From NCBI RefSeq assembly GCF_050303215.1, contig NZ_JBNLBH010000151.1:1-64000 (forward strand): a stretch of 64,000 bases of DNA. The letters are read 5' to 3'. The notes beneath the pieces were generated by a model. It searched no databases, had not been told where the DNA came from, and was given only the letters and a program-made list of their open reading frames with translations. Within the stretch, counting starts at the first letter, position 1. Every line of letters begins with the position of its first letter. The DNA comes from Haliangium sp050303215. Lineage in GTDB: Bacteria; Myxococcota_A; Polyangia; Haliangiales; Haliangiaceae. Positions 35,280 to 52,775 of the stretch are shown piece by piece. The position numbers and the translations under genes are program-made.

Positions 35280-36269
35280 ATGCGCTCTCTCGCCGACACT
35301 CTTACCGGCTTCCTTCAACCCATTTCCGCGCCCGCGCCCGTCGCCGCGTCGGCGCCCGCGACCGACGGCCCCGCGCCGGCGACACCGACCCCCGACTTCG
35401 CCGGCGTCCACGCCGGCCTCGAGGCCCTGGTCACCCACCGGCGCCGCTACGCGCTCGACGAATCACCGGTGCTGAACCTCTTCACCAAGGCGATACCCAC
35501 CCTGGGGCCGGACATCGTCGAGCCTTCGATCAAGATCGATGGCGAGCAGGTGTTCGCCGAGCGAGTCAACCTCTACTTCCACGACCGAGCCCGCCTGCCG
35601 ACGCTCGTCGGGCCGCTGTTCGAACTCTACGAGCGCGTGGGCGCGATGGTCGGCCGCGACTTCGACTACGGCGCCTTCGACCTGTTGGTCGAGCACGGCC
35701 TGCGCCTGGGCGCCTGTCGCGACCTGATCCTGGGCGTCGATATCCGCCCGGACCCAGCGCGCTCGCGGCTCAAGCTGTACGTCTTGCTCGACGAGCCCTA
35801 CACCGACCTGGTCGAGCACCTGTGGCAGCTCGGCCGACAGCGAGCCCCGAACCCGGCCCGCGCCGACGCCTTGTCCTGGCTGGTGCCGGCCTGGACCCGC
35901 CTGATCGGGGTCGATTTCGGCTTCGACGGCACCAGCACGCTCAAGGTCTACGTCGGCGCCCCGGCGTTCGACTACCAGCGCCTGCGTGACAGCCTCGACC
36001 TGAACGACGCCGCGGCCACGCTCATGCGCCAGTCGCCCTTCTGCATCGTGTCGGCGCTCGATCCCCGCACCCCGCTTCACCTGCTGCTCAGCGGTGACAT
36101 CGTGCTCGAGCTGGTGCCCCACCGGGTCGCCGAAACCATCGAGCGCCGGCGGCAGTACATCCTGTCCGTGCCGCCCGGCGAGTTCACGTCCGAGCGGCTC
36201 TCCAACATGAACCTTTACTACGGCGATCTACGCCTCCCCGGAGGGGACGACCATGTTCCTTGGCAATGA
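35280..36269 (+). CDS. PatF/LynF/TruF-type peptide prenyltransferase (cyanobactin-like)
   Basis: The 329-residue product matches the ABBA-type prenyltransferases that attach isoprene units to ribosomal peptides in cyanobactin pathways. Conserved stretches in order: VEPSIKIDGEQVFAERVNLYF, LGVDIRPDPARSRLKLYVLLDE, LIGVDFGFDGTSTLKVYV and the terminal ERLSNMNLYYG; the same order is known in PatF (KIEGDQ, GIDLRP, LKIHILIDE, LIGFDF). The first 40 residues are a Pro/Ala-rich extension. AGGAA lies 7 bp before the ATG. It overlaps the next gene by 17 bp. The call rests on remembered family motifs, not on a search. If right, it strongly supports a peptide-modifying role for the cluster; O- or C-prenylation of Tyr, Ser, Thr or Trp are the known options. 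Confidence 0.75.
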   Translation: MRSLADTLTGFLQPISAPAPVAASAPATDGPAPATPTPDFAGVHAGLEALVTHRRRYALDESPVLNLFTKAIPTLGPDIVEPSIKIDGEQVFAERVNLYFHDRARLPTLVGPLFELYERVGAMVGRDFDYGAFDLLVEHGLRLGACRDLILGVDIRPDPARSRLKLYVLLDEPYTDLVEHLWQLGRQRAPNPARADALSWLVPAWTRLIGVDFGFDGTSTLKVYVGAPAFDYQRLRDSLDLNDAAATLMRQSPFCIVSALDPRTPLHLLLSGDIVLELVPHRVAETIERRRQYILSVPPGEFTSERLSNMNLYYGDLRLPGGDDHVPWQ

Positions 36270-36768
36270 ACCATTCATTCAGTGGCTGCGCGTGCACGCC
36301 GACCCTCTCGTCAGCGAGGTGGTCGGGCGCCAGTCCACCGACACGCAATCCTCCCTGCGCGGCCTGTTCGAAGGCTACGGCCTGGTGTCCGAGCCCCACG
36401 ACCTGATGGCCGTGGCTCGTGCCCTGGGCATGGCCGTGGCCGAGATCACCAAGCTGAGCATGAGCATGAGCGGGCTCGACGGCGAGGCGGATGACGGCGG
36501 CCCAGGCGACGAAGCCGCGCGCGCCAAGGCGGTGCAGACCTTCGCCATCGAGTGCAGCATCGCGTTGTTCCGCCTCATCGAGCGCGGCCCCAGCGGCGAC
36601 GAGCACAACTTGCTCGTGCACCAGTCGAGCGATATGCCGCCGATCTTCACCAGCGACAGCGCCTGGGAGGCGAGCTTCGCCCGGCCCTTGGTCGAGCAAG
36701 CCGTGGCCAACTCATTCCGCACCCTCGACGCCGCGCTGCGAGCGGCCCCGGGTCAGCTCACAGACTGA
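36253..36768 (+). CDS. Uncharacterised protein at the end of the cluster
   Basis: The 171-residue product (MFLGNEPFIQWLRVHADPLV) is mostly helical with an acidic loop (DGEADDGGPGDEAARAK). GGAGGGG lies 7 bp before the ATG, and the start overlaps the prenyltransferase gene by 17 bp, so the two are coupled and probably act together. It has no membrane, signal or metal motif. It ends 42 bp before a convergent methyltransferase gene, so it closes the plus-strand run that begins at 14254. Confidence 0.75.
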   Translation: MFLGNEPFIQWLRVHADPLVSEVVGRQSTDTQSSLRGLFEGYGLVSEPHDLMAVARALGMAVAEITKLSMSMSGLDGEADDGGPGDEAARAKAVQTFAIECSIALFRLIERGPSGDEHNLLVHQSSDMPPIFTSDSAWEASFARPLVEQAVANSFRTLDAALRAAPGQLTD

Positions 36769-36810
36769 CGCGCCGGCGCTGCGGGCGGCTCACGAGCGGG
36801 TGTCGCGGGC

Positions 36811-37443
36811 TCAGTCCACGAGCTTGCGATACAGCAGCAGACCGTTGTCCACCTGCAGGATCATCCCCTCGTAGCGCTCGTTGTCGGCCAGATAGGCGAT
36901 GAAGTCGCCCATCAACTCGCGGTAGTCGATGGCGTTGTCGGCGACGATGACGGCCCCCGGAGCCAGCAGCGGCTCGATGGCGCGAAAGTAGTCTAGGTAG
37001 TTGGCCTTGTCGGCGTCCATGAACACGAAGTCGAAGCGCTGGCTGGTGCGGGCGAGGAAGAGTCGGGCCGGTTCGTTGACCACGTCGACGATATCACCAT
37101 AGCCGGCCTCGGCGAGGTTGCGCTTGGCCATCGCCGCCTTGGCCGGTGCCAGCTCCACCGTGGTGACACGACCCTCGTGGGTGCGCGCCGCCATCGCCAA
37201 CCATATTGCGGAATACCCGGCCGAGGTCCCCAGCTCGAGGATGGCCCGGGCCCGGTGTGCGTTGGCCAGCGCGTACAGCAGCTCGGCCGAGCTGCGCGGG
37301 ATCTGCCAATACTCTATATAGCCGTGCGGGGCCCAAACGCCTTCATATCCGGGTGAGTGTTCTGGGACCCGGAAGGACTTCGCTTCTGCTTCGAGACGAG
37401 AGAGGACTACGTGGGTCTGCCGTGGCAACGGTGTGGATCGCAT
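36811..37443 (-). CDS. Class I SAM-dependent O-methyltransferase (COMT-like)
   Basis: This 210-residue enzyme shows the SAM-binding LELGTSAGYSAIWLA, the acidic-loop residue in VTTVELAPAKAAMAKRNL, and FDFVFMDADKANYLDYFR with the metal-binding Asp typical of the bacterial catechol/caffeoyl-CoA OMT group, followed by PGAVIVADNAID. Start at the internal ATG 37443 (MRSTPLPRQ) gives normal family length; a 40-codon extension upstream has no conservation. Substrate is unknown. It is convergent with the cluster end and sits just downstream of the GNAT-methyltransferase gene on the same strand. Confidence 0.88.
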   Translation of the reverse strand: MRSTPLPRQTHVVLSRLEAEAKSFRVPEHSPGYEGVWAPHGYIEYWQIPRSSAELLYALANAHRARAILELGTSAGYSAIWLAMAARTHEGRVTTVELAPAKAAMAKRNLAEAGYGDIVDVVNEPARLFLARTSQRFDFVFMDADKANYLDYFRAIEPLLAPGAVIVADNAIDYRELMGDFIAYLADNERYEGMILQVDNGLLLYRKLVD

Positions 37444-37504
37444 GCCCACATCATGTCCTAAGCGATGGAGTCCGCGGCGTGCGAATCCCACACTCGGTAT
37501 TGAC

Positions 37505-38770
37505 TCAGTCCACGCGGACCGCGGCGAAACCGTGCCAACCAAGTGACAGACGCCAGCTCCCATAACCGCACAGGAGTTCGACCGCGAAGCCGGCGCGGGT
37601 CAACGCGGCCTCGACGTCCTCGGGGCGATAGAGCTGCAGCCAGTGTTGCTCGCGGCTCCGTCGCCAACTCGGACCCGCGGGCAGGAAGGTGTCTATGGTG
37701 CGGGTCAGCCGCTGTCGCTCGCCGTCCTCGTGCACGTTCACGCCCACGCTCACCTCGCCCAGCGTCCAGTACCGACCCGCGACCGACGCCGGCGCCGAGC
37801 CTGCGTCCGACGCCGCGCCGCCGCGGCCGGGGCCGGCCACGTCGAACAAGAGCAGCCCGCCCGGCGCGAGGGCGGCGCGGATCGCGGCCAAGCGTTCACT
37901 CAGCGCGTCGATCGACATCTCCTCGTCGGGGCCGGCGCGATAGCAAAACGCTTCGCCCACGGCCGCCGCGGCCACACACGGGGGCAGCGCCTGATCCCAC
38001 AAGGAGCCGCGCACGAAGGTCGCGCCCGGTACCTCGGCGCGCGCGATGGCGAGCATGTCGGGCGAGATGTCCACGCCCCAAGCGTCGAAGCCCGCGTTCA
38101 CCGCGCGCCGGCTGAGGATCCCGCTGCCGGCGGCCAGATCGACCACGGTGCCACTATGCACGCCGCGCGCGCTCAGCCGGGCCAGCAGCTCGTCGGCCGC
38201 GGCCTCGGCCACCATGCCAAAGTGCTGGTGATGGATCCGGGCCAACGCCGGGCCGTACAGGGGCAGCGCGGGCGCGCCGGCGGGCGCGCCGGCGTCAGAG
38301 TCGGCGTCGGCGATAGAGCGGCGAAAGTTGACGCAGCGGTCGACGATCTCGAAGCCCAAGGCCTGATGGGCCAGGATCGACTGCTCGTGGTCGGCCCAGG
38401 TGTCCGAGGCCAGCTCGGTGGCGCCCTGGTCGCGAGCCCACGCTGCAGCCGCGGCGACCAGGGCCCGACCGACGCCCCGGCGCTGGTGCGCGGGGACGAC
38501 GTACCAACCCTCCAGGTAACCGCACGGGCGTTCGGTGTCACAGCCGTCGGCGTGCGAGCGCAGGCCGACCTCGGCGAAGCCGATCAACTCGGCGCCGGTG
38601 TCGGCGACCAAGATCGCCAGCGGCAGGGTGCTGGGCGGCGCGCCGGCGACGATGGCTTGGACCTCGGCGAGGTGTTCGGACAGGGACCCGTCGGGCCACA
38701 GCGCCCGCCGGAGCTCGGCCACGGCGTCGACGTCGGCCGGGGCCGCGAGCCGCACCTGCACGGCGGCCAC
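37505..38770 (-). CDS. Fusion of AAC(6')-like GNAT acetyltransferase and SAM methyltransferase
   Basis: The 421-residue product joins two enzymes. Residues about 1-155 are a GNAT domain: YLEGWYVVPAHQRRGVGRAL binds acetyl-CoA, and ELASDTWADHEQSILAHQALGFE is close to aminoglycoside 6'-N-acetyltransferases of the AAC(6')-I type. Residues about 165-421 are a class I methyltransferase with VVDLAAGSGILSRRAVNAG, AWGVDISPDMLAIARAEVPGA and an LAPGGLLLFDVAGPG strand. The start is GTG at 38770, which directly abuts the stop of the MBL gene upstream, with AAGG about 10 bp before it. No stop or frameshift lies between the domains. Acetylation of aminoglycosides is possible but unproven. Confidence 0.85.
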   Translation of the reverse strand: MAAVQVRLAAPADVDAVAELRRALWPDGSLSEHLAEVQAIVAGAPPSTLPLAILVADTGAELIGFAEVGLRSHADGCDTERPCGYLEGWYVVPAHQRRGVGRALVAAAAAWARDQGATELASDTWADHEQSILAHQALGFEIVDRCVNFRRSIADADSDAGAPAGAPALPLYGPALARIHHQHFGMVAEAAADELLARLSARGVHSGTVVDLAAGSGILSRRAVNAGFDAWGVDISPDMLAIARAEVPGATFVRGSLWDQALPPCVAAAAVGEAFCYRAGPDEEMSIDALSERLAAIRAALAPGGLLLFDVAGPGRGGAASDAGSAPASVAGRYWTLGEVSVGVNVHEDGERQRLTRTIDTFLPAGPSWRRSREQHWLQLYRPEDVEAALTRAGFAVELLCGYGSWRLSLGWHGFAAVRVD

Positions 38771-39421
38771 CTAGCGCACCTTCTTGTAGCGGCGAAAGTC
38801 GTCCAGGGTGTCGTTGGTGAGCGCCGGGTTGTGGAGGCGCTCCCACAGCAGCGTGCTGGTCGGAGTCTTGCCGTAGTCGTGGCCGGGGTAGAGCTTGGTC
38901 TCCTCGGGCAGGGCGCCGAGGCGGTTCTGCAGGCTGTGAACCATGGCCACCGAGTCCGAGTCGGGGTAGTGCACGCCCCCGCACGAGCCCACGAACAGCA
39001 CGTCACCCGTAATCACGGCCCCGGGCTGGGGCAGGTACCAGCACACGCAGCCCGGGGTGTGCCCGGGGGTGAACACGGCCCGGGCGACGCCGGCGCCGAT
39101 GGTGACCTCCTCGCCGTCGCTCACCGGCTCGACCCGGGGCGCGAACGCGCGCGCGCGCTCGACCTCCATCGGGTGGCAGCGCACCACCGCGCCGGTGGCC
39201 TCGGCGGCCTCGTCGAGGCCCGCCACGTGGTCGTCGTGGGTGTGAGTGAGCAGGATGGTGCGCACCGTCCACTCGCGCTCACGGACCACGGCCAGCAGGC
39301 GGTCGACCTCGAAGGCAGGATCGACCAGGGCCGCGTCTCCGGTCTCGGGGCAGCCGATGACCTCGCAGAAGTTCTGCAGGAGGCCGACCTCCATCTGGAT
39401 GATCTCGAGCTCACTCCTCAT
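38771..39421 (-). CDS. MBL-fold metallohydrolase (glyoxalase II-like)
   Basis: This protein of about 216 residues contains the metal motif HTHDDH in TILLTHTHDDHVAGLDEA, further ligands in TPGHTPGCVCWYLP and GDVLFVGSCGGVHYP, and the terminal LYPGHDYGKTPTSTL. These fit the glyoxalase II/persulfide dioxygenase-like branch. An in-frame ATG six codons upstream (39439) is possible; 39421 is preferred because GAGG lies just before it, although the spacing is short. Its stop abuts the GTG of the fusion gene downstream. Confidence 0.87.
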   Translation of the reverse strand: MRSELEIIQMEVGLLQNFCEVIGCPETGDAALVDPAFEVDRLLAVVREREWTVRTILLTHTHDDHVAGLDEAAEATGAVVRCHPMEVERARAFAPRVEPVSDGEEVTIGAGVARAVFTPGHTPGCVCWYLPQPGAVITGDVLFVGSCGGVHYPDSDSVAMVHSLQNRLGALPEETKLYPGHDYGKTPTSTLLWERLHNPALTNDTLDDFRRYKKVR

Positions 39422-39506
39422 GACCTCAGCATAGCGCAACCGCGGCCGCGCCCGCAGCCTCGCGCACGGACCCCGCGCTCGCGCCCTGATGAAGTCGAGC
39501 CCGCGC

Positions 39507-40466
39507 TCACGCCCCGCGCGCGCGCTCGAGGAGATCCATCAGGTTCTCGTCCGGCGCCAGCGCGAGACCGCTGACAAAAGTGGTCCGCCCGGACCGAATC
39601 ACGCCCGCACCGAAGGGCATGTGGGGGCTGTTGTGGGCCGCGGCCAGGCGCCCTCTGCGGTCGCAGCAAATGATGCCGCCGATGCCGCCGGTGTCCGCGC
39701 CCAGCTCGGCGACGCTCAGGCGGGCGGCGTCGTTGGCGCTGTGTCTAAGGCGCATACGCATCACCGCAGCCTTGCCCATGCCTACGCGCATGATGGCCTC
39801 GCCCTCGCCCGTGGCCGAGACCGCGCCGCCGCGGTCATCGGCGTAGGTGCCGCAGCCGGGCAGCGGGGTGTCTCCAACCCGGCCCGGGGCCTTGCCGGTC
39901 ATGCCGCCGGTAGAGGTAGCGGCGGCCACGTGACCGTCGGCGTCGATGGCGCACGCGCCCACGGTGCCGGGATCGGGGCGGGCGTCGGGGTCGTCGACGC
40001 GCGCGGCCAAGAACTCGGCCAGCCGGCGCTCGGCGCGCTCGGTGCGGAGCTCGGCCGGGTCGGCGGGGGTGAAGCCGTGCGCGCGGGCGAAGTCCCACGC
40101 CCCCGGGCCGCACAACAGGGCGTGGGGGCCGTGGTCCATGAGCGCGCGCGCGACCTCGACCGGGTTGCGCACGTCGGGCATGGCGGCAACGCCGCCGAAG
40201 CGCAGCGCCTTGCCATCCATGATCGACGCGTCCAGCTCGAACCCACCGGCGGCGCCGAGCACGGCCCCGACCCCGGCGTTGAACACCGGGTTGTCCTCGA
40301 GCGCGCGCACCGCGGCGACCACGGCGTCCACGGCCGAGCCGCCGCCGGCGAGCACGGTCGCGCCGGCCTCGGCAGCGGCCCGACACCCGGCCACGGCCCG
40401 CTCGTGATACGCGGGCTCCCAGGGCGCGGCGCCGCCGTGCACGACCAGAGCTGGTTCGCGCGCCAT
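39507..40466 (-). CDS. Isoaspartyl peptidase / type 2 L-asparaginase
   Basis: This 319-residue N-terminal-nucleophile hydrolase has LVVHGGAAPW and DNPVFNAGVGAVLG near the start. The autocleavage site is Gly-Thr in PGTVGACAIDADGHVAAATSTGG; Thr becomes the nucleophile after the precursor splits into two subunits. GRVGDTPLPGCGTYAD and ATGEGEAIMR are family motifs. It should hydrolyse beta-aspartyl dipeptides and perhaps asparagine. It lies 10 bp downstream of the EF-G-like gene on the same strand. Confidence 0.92.
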   Translation of the reverse strand: MAREPALVVHGGAAPWEPAYHERAVAGCRAAAEAGATVLAGGGSAVDAVVAAVRALEDNPVFNAGVGAVLGAAGGFELDASIMDGKALRFGGVAAMPDVRNPVEVARALMDHGPHALLCGPGAWDFARAHGFTPADPAELRTERAERRLAEFLAARVDDPDARPDPGTVGACAIDADGHVAAATSTGGMTGKAPGRVGDTPLPGCGTYADDRGGAVSATGEGEAIMRVGMGKAAVMRMRLRHSANDAARLSVAELGADTGGIGGIICCDRRGRLAAAHNSPHMPFGAGVIRSGRTTFVSGLALAPDENLMDLLERARGA

Positions 40467-40476
40467 GACGAAGCGA

Positions 40477-42570
<2,094 letters not shown>

Positions 42571-42780
42571 GCGGGCTCTTCCAGAAAGCGGTTAGCCGAC
42601 GCAGACTCCCGCCGATGCACGACACCGCATGGCGGCGAAGGCCCGCGTTGGCTCGCTACCGTAATGCGCCTCGCTCCGAGAACGCAAGGCCCGCCGAGCC
42701 CGAATCAACCCCGCCCAGTCCGCCGCCGTCGAGGCGCCCGGCGCCCCCCGCGGGCGAGGGTTTCGCGCTACCTTGGGGAC

Positions 42781-43881
<1,101 letters not shown>

Positions 43882-43914
43882 CGCTCGGCTGAGCCCTCAC
43901 CTCGGGGCTCGCGC

Positions 43915-45456
<1,542 letters not shown>

Positions 45457-45671
45457 CTGAGTCTCCGATTATGCCAGCCCGGGCCCGGGAGCTGAAGAGA
45501 ACGACGCCCCTCTCTTGCCCCCGCCCGGCCGAGCTCAGGGCCGATCACGGGCCAATGACGACCGGGGGTCTGACCGTGGCCCGGTCGCGGCGCCACCACC
45601 GCCCAGAACCGCGGCCGCGCCCGCCACCCGTGCGCGGCGAAGAGGTCAGAGGGGCGCGCTATGGTCGCGCC

Positions 45672-46052
45672 ATGCCCGAGGCCAGCCTGCACGCTCAGAT
45701 CCGCGACCTGCTCGGCGGCGACCCCGACAGCCCTCGCCTGCCCACGGTGGCCCAGGCCCGCCGGCGCTGCCCCCCTGGCGCGGTCATGGCCTGCCGTCGC
45801 GGCGGGCGCGAGCTGGTCCTGGTCACCCGCGCCGACGGCCGGGCCGTGCTCGCGCCCGATCGCTGCCCCCACGACGGCGGGCCGCTGTCGGACGGCTTCG
45901 TCGACGGCGACCAGCTCGTGTGCGCTCGCCACGGCTGGTCCTTCGATCTCGACACCGGCGCACGCTCGGGCGGCCCCGACGCCGCCCGGGACCGGCCGAG
46001 CGTGCGCTTGGCCCTCGAGTCCGCGGACGAGCCGGCGCGATCCCCGGCCTGA
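45672..46052 (+). CDS. Rieske [2Fe-2S] ferredoxin-like protein
   Basis: This 126-residue protein carries the cluster motifs CPHDGGPLSDG and CARHGWSFDLDTG (CxH...CxxH), with spacing fitting a stand-alone Rieske ferredoxin. It starts at the ATG of MPEASLHAQIRD; upstream sequence in the same frame is Arg/Pro-rich and not conserved. It could feed electrons to an oxygenase, but none is adjacent. Confidence 0.85.
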   Translation: MPEASLHAQIRDLLGGDPDSPRLPTVAQARRRCPPGAVMACRRGGRELVLVTRADGRAVLAPDRCPHDGGPLSDGFVDGDQLVCARHGWSFDLDTGARSGGPDAARDRPSVRLALESADEPARSPA

Positions 46053-46142
46053 GCGCGGCGGTACCGCCGCCGGGCCGACTGAGGTACGATCGCACTCGCC
46101 GCCGGCGCTCGTCCCGTGCCGGCCGCCACCAAAGGAGCCACC

Positions 46143-46784
46143 GTGTTGACGCCAGAGGACTTCGTCCAGCGGGTGCAGGAGCGCGCCGGGCTGAGCTCAC
46201 CCGAGGAGGCCACAGCCGCCATCGAGATCACCCTGGCCGTGCTCGGCGAGGGTCTCAGCCACGACGAGGCCGGCGCGGTCGCCGAGGCCTTGCCCGCCCC
46301 CTTCGCCGAGCCCCTGCGCCGGGCTCACTTCACCGCCGCCCACGAGCCCGGCACCTTCTACGCCCGGATCACGGCCCGCGAAGGCGCCCCCCCGGGCATG
46401 GCCATCGAGCACGCCCAGGTGGTCTGTCAGGAGGTGGGCGAGGCCATCACGGCCGAGACCCGGGACCGGCTCGAGCGCGCCCTGCCCGCGCCCCTGGCCG
46501 CTCTGTTCCAGCCCCGCCCGATCCCGGCCGCCGCGCCCCCTCGGCCCACCCCCGCGCCGGCGGTCGCGCCCGGCGCCGGCCACACCCTGGCCGACGGCCG
46601 CCCCGGCAGCCTCACTCCCCTCAGCGAAGCCGAGGCCGGCCGGCCCCAGTCCCGCTCCCCGGCCGAGGGGGAGGATCCCCGCGCGCCCTACAAGCTGTCC
46701 TCCGGCCGCCCGCGCAGCAACGAGGGCCACCGCATCGCCGACGGCGCCCCCGGCAGCGACCACCCTGTGAGCGACAGCGATTGA
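46143..46784 (+). CDS. DUF2267-like protein with disordered tail
   Basis: The 213-residue product begins at GTG 46143, chosen because AAAGGAG lies 5 bp upstream. Residues about 1-120 match the DUF2267 type: FVQRVQERAGLSSPEEATAAIEITLAVLGEGLSHDEAGAVAEALP and a second similar helical half. The last 85 residues are Pro/Ala-rich, with DGRPGSL and DGAPGSD-type repeats. Function of the family is unknown. The gene ends 60 bp before the large kinase gene. Confidence 0.8.
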   Translation: MLTPEDFVQRVQERAGLSSPEEATAAIEITLAVLGEGLSHDEAGAVAEALPAPFAEPLRRAHFTAAHEPGTFYARITAREGAPPGMAIEHAQVVCQEVGEAITAETRDRLERALPAPLAALFQPRPIPAAAPPRPTPAPAVAPGAGHTLADGRPGSLTPLSEAEAGRPQSRSPAEGEDPRAPYKLSSGRPRSNEGHRIADGAPGSDHPVSDSD

Positions 46785-46844
46785 GTGCATCGTTGCAACT
46801 GATTTTCGCATTTCAGCTCACAATATTGTACATTCACGATCGGC

Positions 46845-50831
<3,987 letters not shown>

Positions 50832-50879
50832 GCGACCGCGGCTCTGGGCAGCTCGGCTCGCATATGGAATAAACCCCAC

Positions 50880-51476
50880 ATGCAACCGATTGAGCTGCCG
50901 ATGACTCACCACTCGACGACTCTCCCACGCGTGTCCTCAGCGCTGGCCGCGCTGACAGTCCTGACCTTGCTCGGGTGTGCCCGACCAACCGGCGCGGCCG
51001 CGCCCGCATCCGCCGCCGCAGCACCCGCGCCCGCCGCACCAGCACCCGCAGCACCAGCACCCGCGTCCTCCGGCCCGGTGCTGGGCGTAGACCACGTCGG
51101 CCTGACCGTTCTCGACCTGGAGGCCAGCCGGGCCTTCTTCGTCGACGGGCTCGGGTTTCGGGTCAAGAATCACGACCCCGACTACCCCGCCTACTTCCTG
51201 ACCAACGGCCACACCACCATCACGCTGTGGCGCGCCGAGAATCCCGACAGCGCGACCCGGTTCGACCGCCGCGCCAACGTCGGGCTGCATCACTTGGCCA
51301 TCCGGGTGTCCAGCTTCGAAGCGCTCGACACCTTGTACGAACGCCTGCGCGCCTATCCCGGCGTGACCATCGAGTTCGCGCCCGAGCTCGCCTATGGCGG
51401 CCCGGCCAAGCACATGATGCTCTACGAGCCGAGCGGCAACCGGGTCGAACTCGTGCACCGCCCGCCGACGCCCTGA
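50880..51476 (+). CDS. VOC-family (glyoxalase-like) lipoprotein
   Basis: The 198-residue product has a signal peptide with lipobox LTLLGC, an Ala/Pro linker of about 35 residues with AAPAPAAPAPA repeats, then one VOC domain: GVDHVGLTVLDLEASRAFFVDGLGF, HTTITLWRAE, VGLHHLAIRV and GNRVELVHR, with His and Glu that could bind a metal. A second ATG at 50901 (MTHHSTT) may be the true start. It is expected to sit on the outer or inner membrane. Reaction unknown. Confidence 0.85.
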   Translation: MQPIELPMTHHSTTLPRVSSALAALTVLTLLGCARPTGAAAPASAAAAPAPAAPAPAAPAPASSGPVLGVDHVGLTVLDLEASRAFFVDGLGFRVKNHDPDYPAYFLTNGHTTITLWRAENPDSATRFDRRANVGLHHLAIRVSSFEALDTLYERLRAYPGVTIEFAPELAYGGPAKHMMLYEPSGNRVELVHRPPTP

Positions 51477-51729
51477 GCCGCACGCTCAACCCCGCGGCCG
51501 CCACCGCAACCCCGGCCGCGCCTACCCCTATCGAGCGGACCTGATCGCCCTCGCCGGCACCGAGCGCGCGCGAACCGAACCCCGGCTGCGCGCGGCGCAG
51601 ACGCGGGAACCTTTTCCGCGCCGCCGCATCCTTGTCCTCGAGCCCGACCGGGCTCGACGACACGGCTGCCGGCGCTGGCGCACGCAACTCGCGCTCCCGG
51701 CGGCCTCCACCCGCTCGAAAGGACAGACG

Positions 51730-52596
51730 ATGAGTCACGCACAGAAGGTTGCAGTACTTGGTTTGGGGATCATGGGCGCCGCGATGGCGAAGAACCTGCA
51801 CGCAGCCGGTCTGGCCGTCCGGGTTTGGAATCGAACCCCATCCGCTGCCACCGAGCTGGTCGAGCTCGGCCTACCCGCACCGTCGACACCGGCCGCGGCC
51901 GCCCAGGACGCCGACGTGGTGCTCACCATGGTTTCGGACGGGGCCGCGGTCGAGGCGGTCATGTTCGGCGACGACGGCGCCTTGGCGGCCATGAAGCCGG
52001 GCGCCCTGTGGATCCAGATGGCCACCATCGGCGTGCCCGCGACCGAGCACCTCATCGCGCGCGCACGCGCGGCCGGCATCGACTTCGTCGACGCCCCCGT
52101 GCTCGGCACCCGCCAGCCGGCCGAGCAAGGCACGCTGACCGTGCTGGCCTCGGGCCCAGTCGCGCTGAAGCAGCGCTGCGCCCCCGTGTTCGAGGCCGTC
52201 GGCGAGCGCACCGTGTGGGTCGGCGACGCCGGCGCCAGCAGCCGGCTCAAGCTGGTCGCGAACCAATGGAGCACCGGCATGGTCGCGCTGCTGGCCGAGA
52301 CCGTCACCCTGGCCCGCTCGCTCGACGTGGCTCCCGAGAGCTTCTTCGAGCTGGTGCAGGGGAGCCCGTTCAGCGCCCCCTACGCGCAGAGCAAGGGCAC
52401 GCACATGATCGAGCGCCGGTTCCCGCCCAGCTTCCCCTTGGACATGGCCCACAAGGACGTGCGGCTCGCCCTCGACGTCGCCCGGCAGCATGGCTGCACC
52501 CTGCCCGTGACCACGGCGATCGAGCGCCAGTACGATCGCGCCGAGGCCGAGGGTCGAGGCCGCGACGACCTCTCGGCCGTCATCGCCGCGCTGTAG
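51730..52596 (+). CDS. NAD(P)-dependent beta-hydroxyacid dehydrogenase (6PGDH-like)
   Basis: This 288-residue enzyme has a Rossmann start VAVLGLGIMGAAMAKNL, Arg in NRTPSA that suggests NADP preference, the substrate motif FVDAPVLGTRQPAEQGTLTVLASG, the catalytic Lys in RLKLVANQWSTGMVALLAETVTLA, and a C-terminal HKDVRLALD stretch. Typical substrates are 3-hydroxyisobutyrate, tartronate semialdehyde or glyoxylate. ORF start at ATG 51730 with GAAAGGA upstream. It lies 180 bp before the diiron/sulfotransferase operon on the same strand. Confidence 0.9.
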   Translation: MSHAQKVAVLGLGIMGAAMAKNLHAAGLAVRVWNRTPSAATELVELGLPAPSTPAAAAQDADVVLTMVSDGAAVEAVMFGDDGALAAMKPGALWIQMATIGVPATEHLIARARAAGIDFVDAPVLGTRQPAEQGTLTVLASGPVALKQRCAPVFEAVGERTVWVGDAGASSRLKLVANQWSTGMVALLAETVTLARSLDVAPESFFELVQGSPFSAPYAQSKGTHMIERRFPPSFPLDMAHKDVRLALDVARQHGCTLPVTTAIERQYDRAEAEGRGRDDLSAVIAAL

Positions 52597-52746
52597 TCGA
52601 CGCCGCGCCGACCACGACCTCTCGCCCGTCATCGCCGCGCTGCCGTCACCGCCGCGCCGAGCTTCACCGCGAACGCGTCATTCGGACATACCGACAAAAA
52701 TCGACATCTCCGCGGGAACCTTTCTTCCGTGACTTCATCTTTACCA

Positions 52747-52760
52747 TTGATTTGGTTCAA
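52747..52760 (+). promoter_or_regulatory. Fnr-like operator candidate
   Basis: TTGAT-TTGG-TTCAA differs at one position from the Fnr consensus TTGAT-N4-ATCAA. It ends 15 bp before the ATG of the operon's first gene, so a bound protein would probably repress. The surrounding 52680-52775 stretch is AT-rich for this genome. The RBS AGGAG (52764-52768) follows. Confidence 0.45.
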
Positions 52761-52775
52761 TACAGGAGATGAAGA

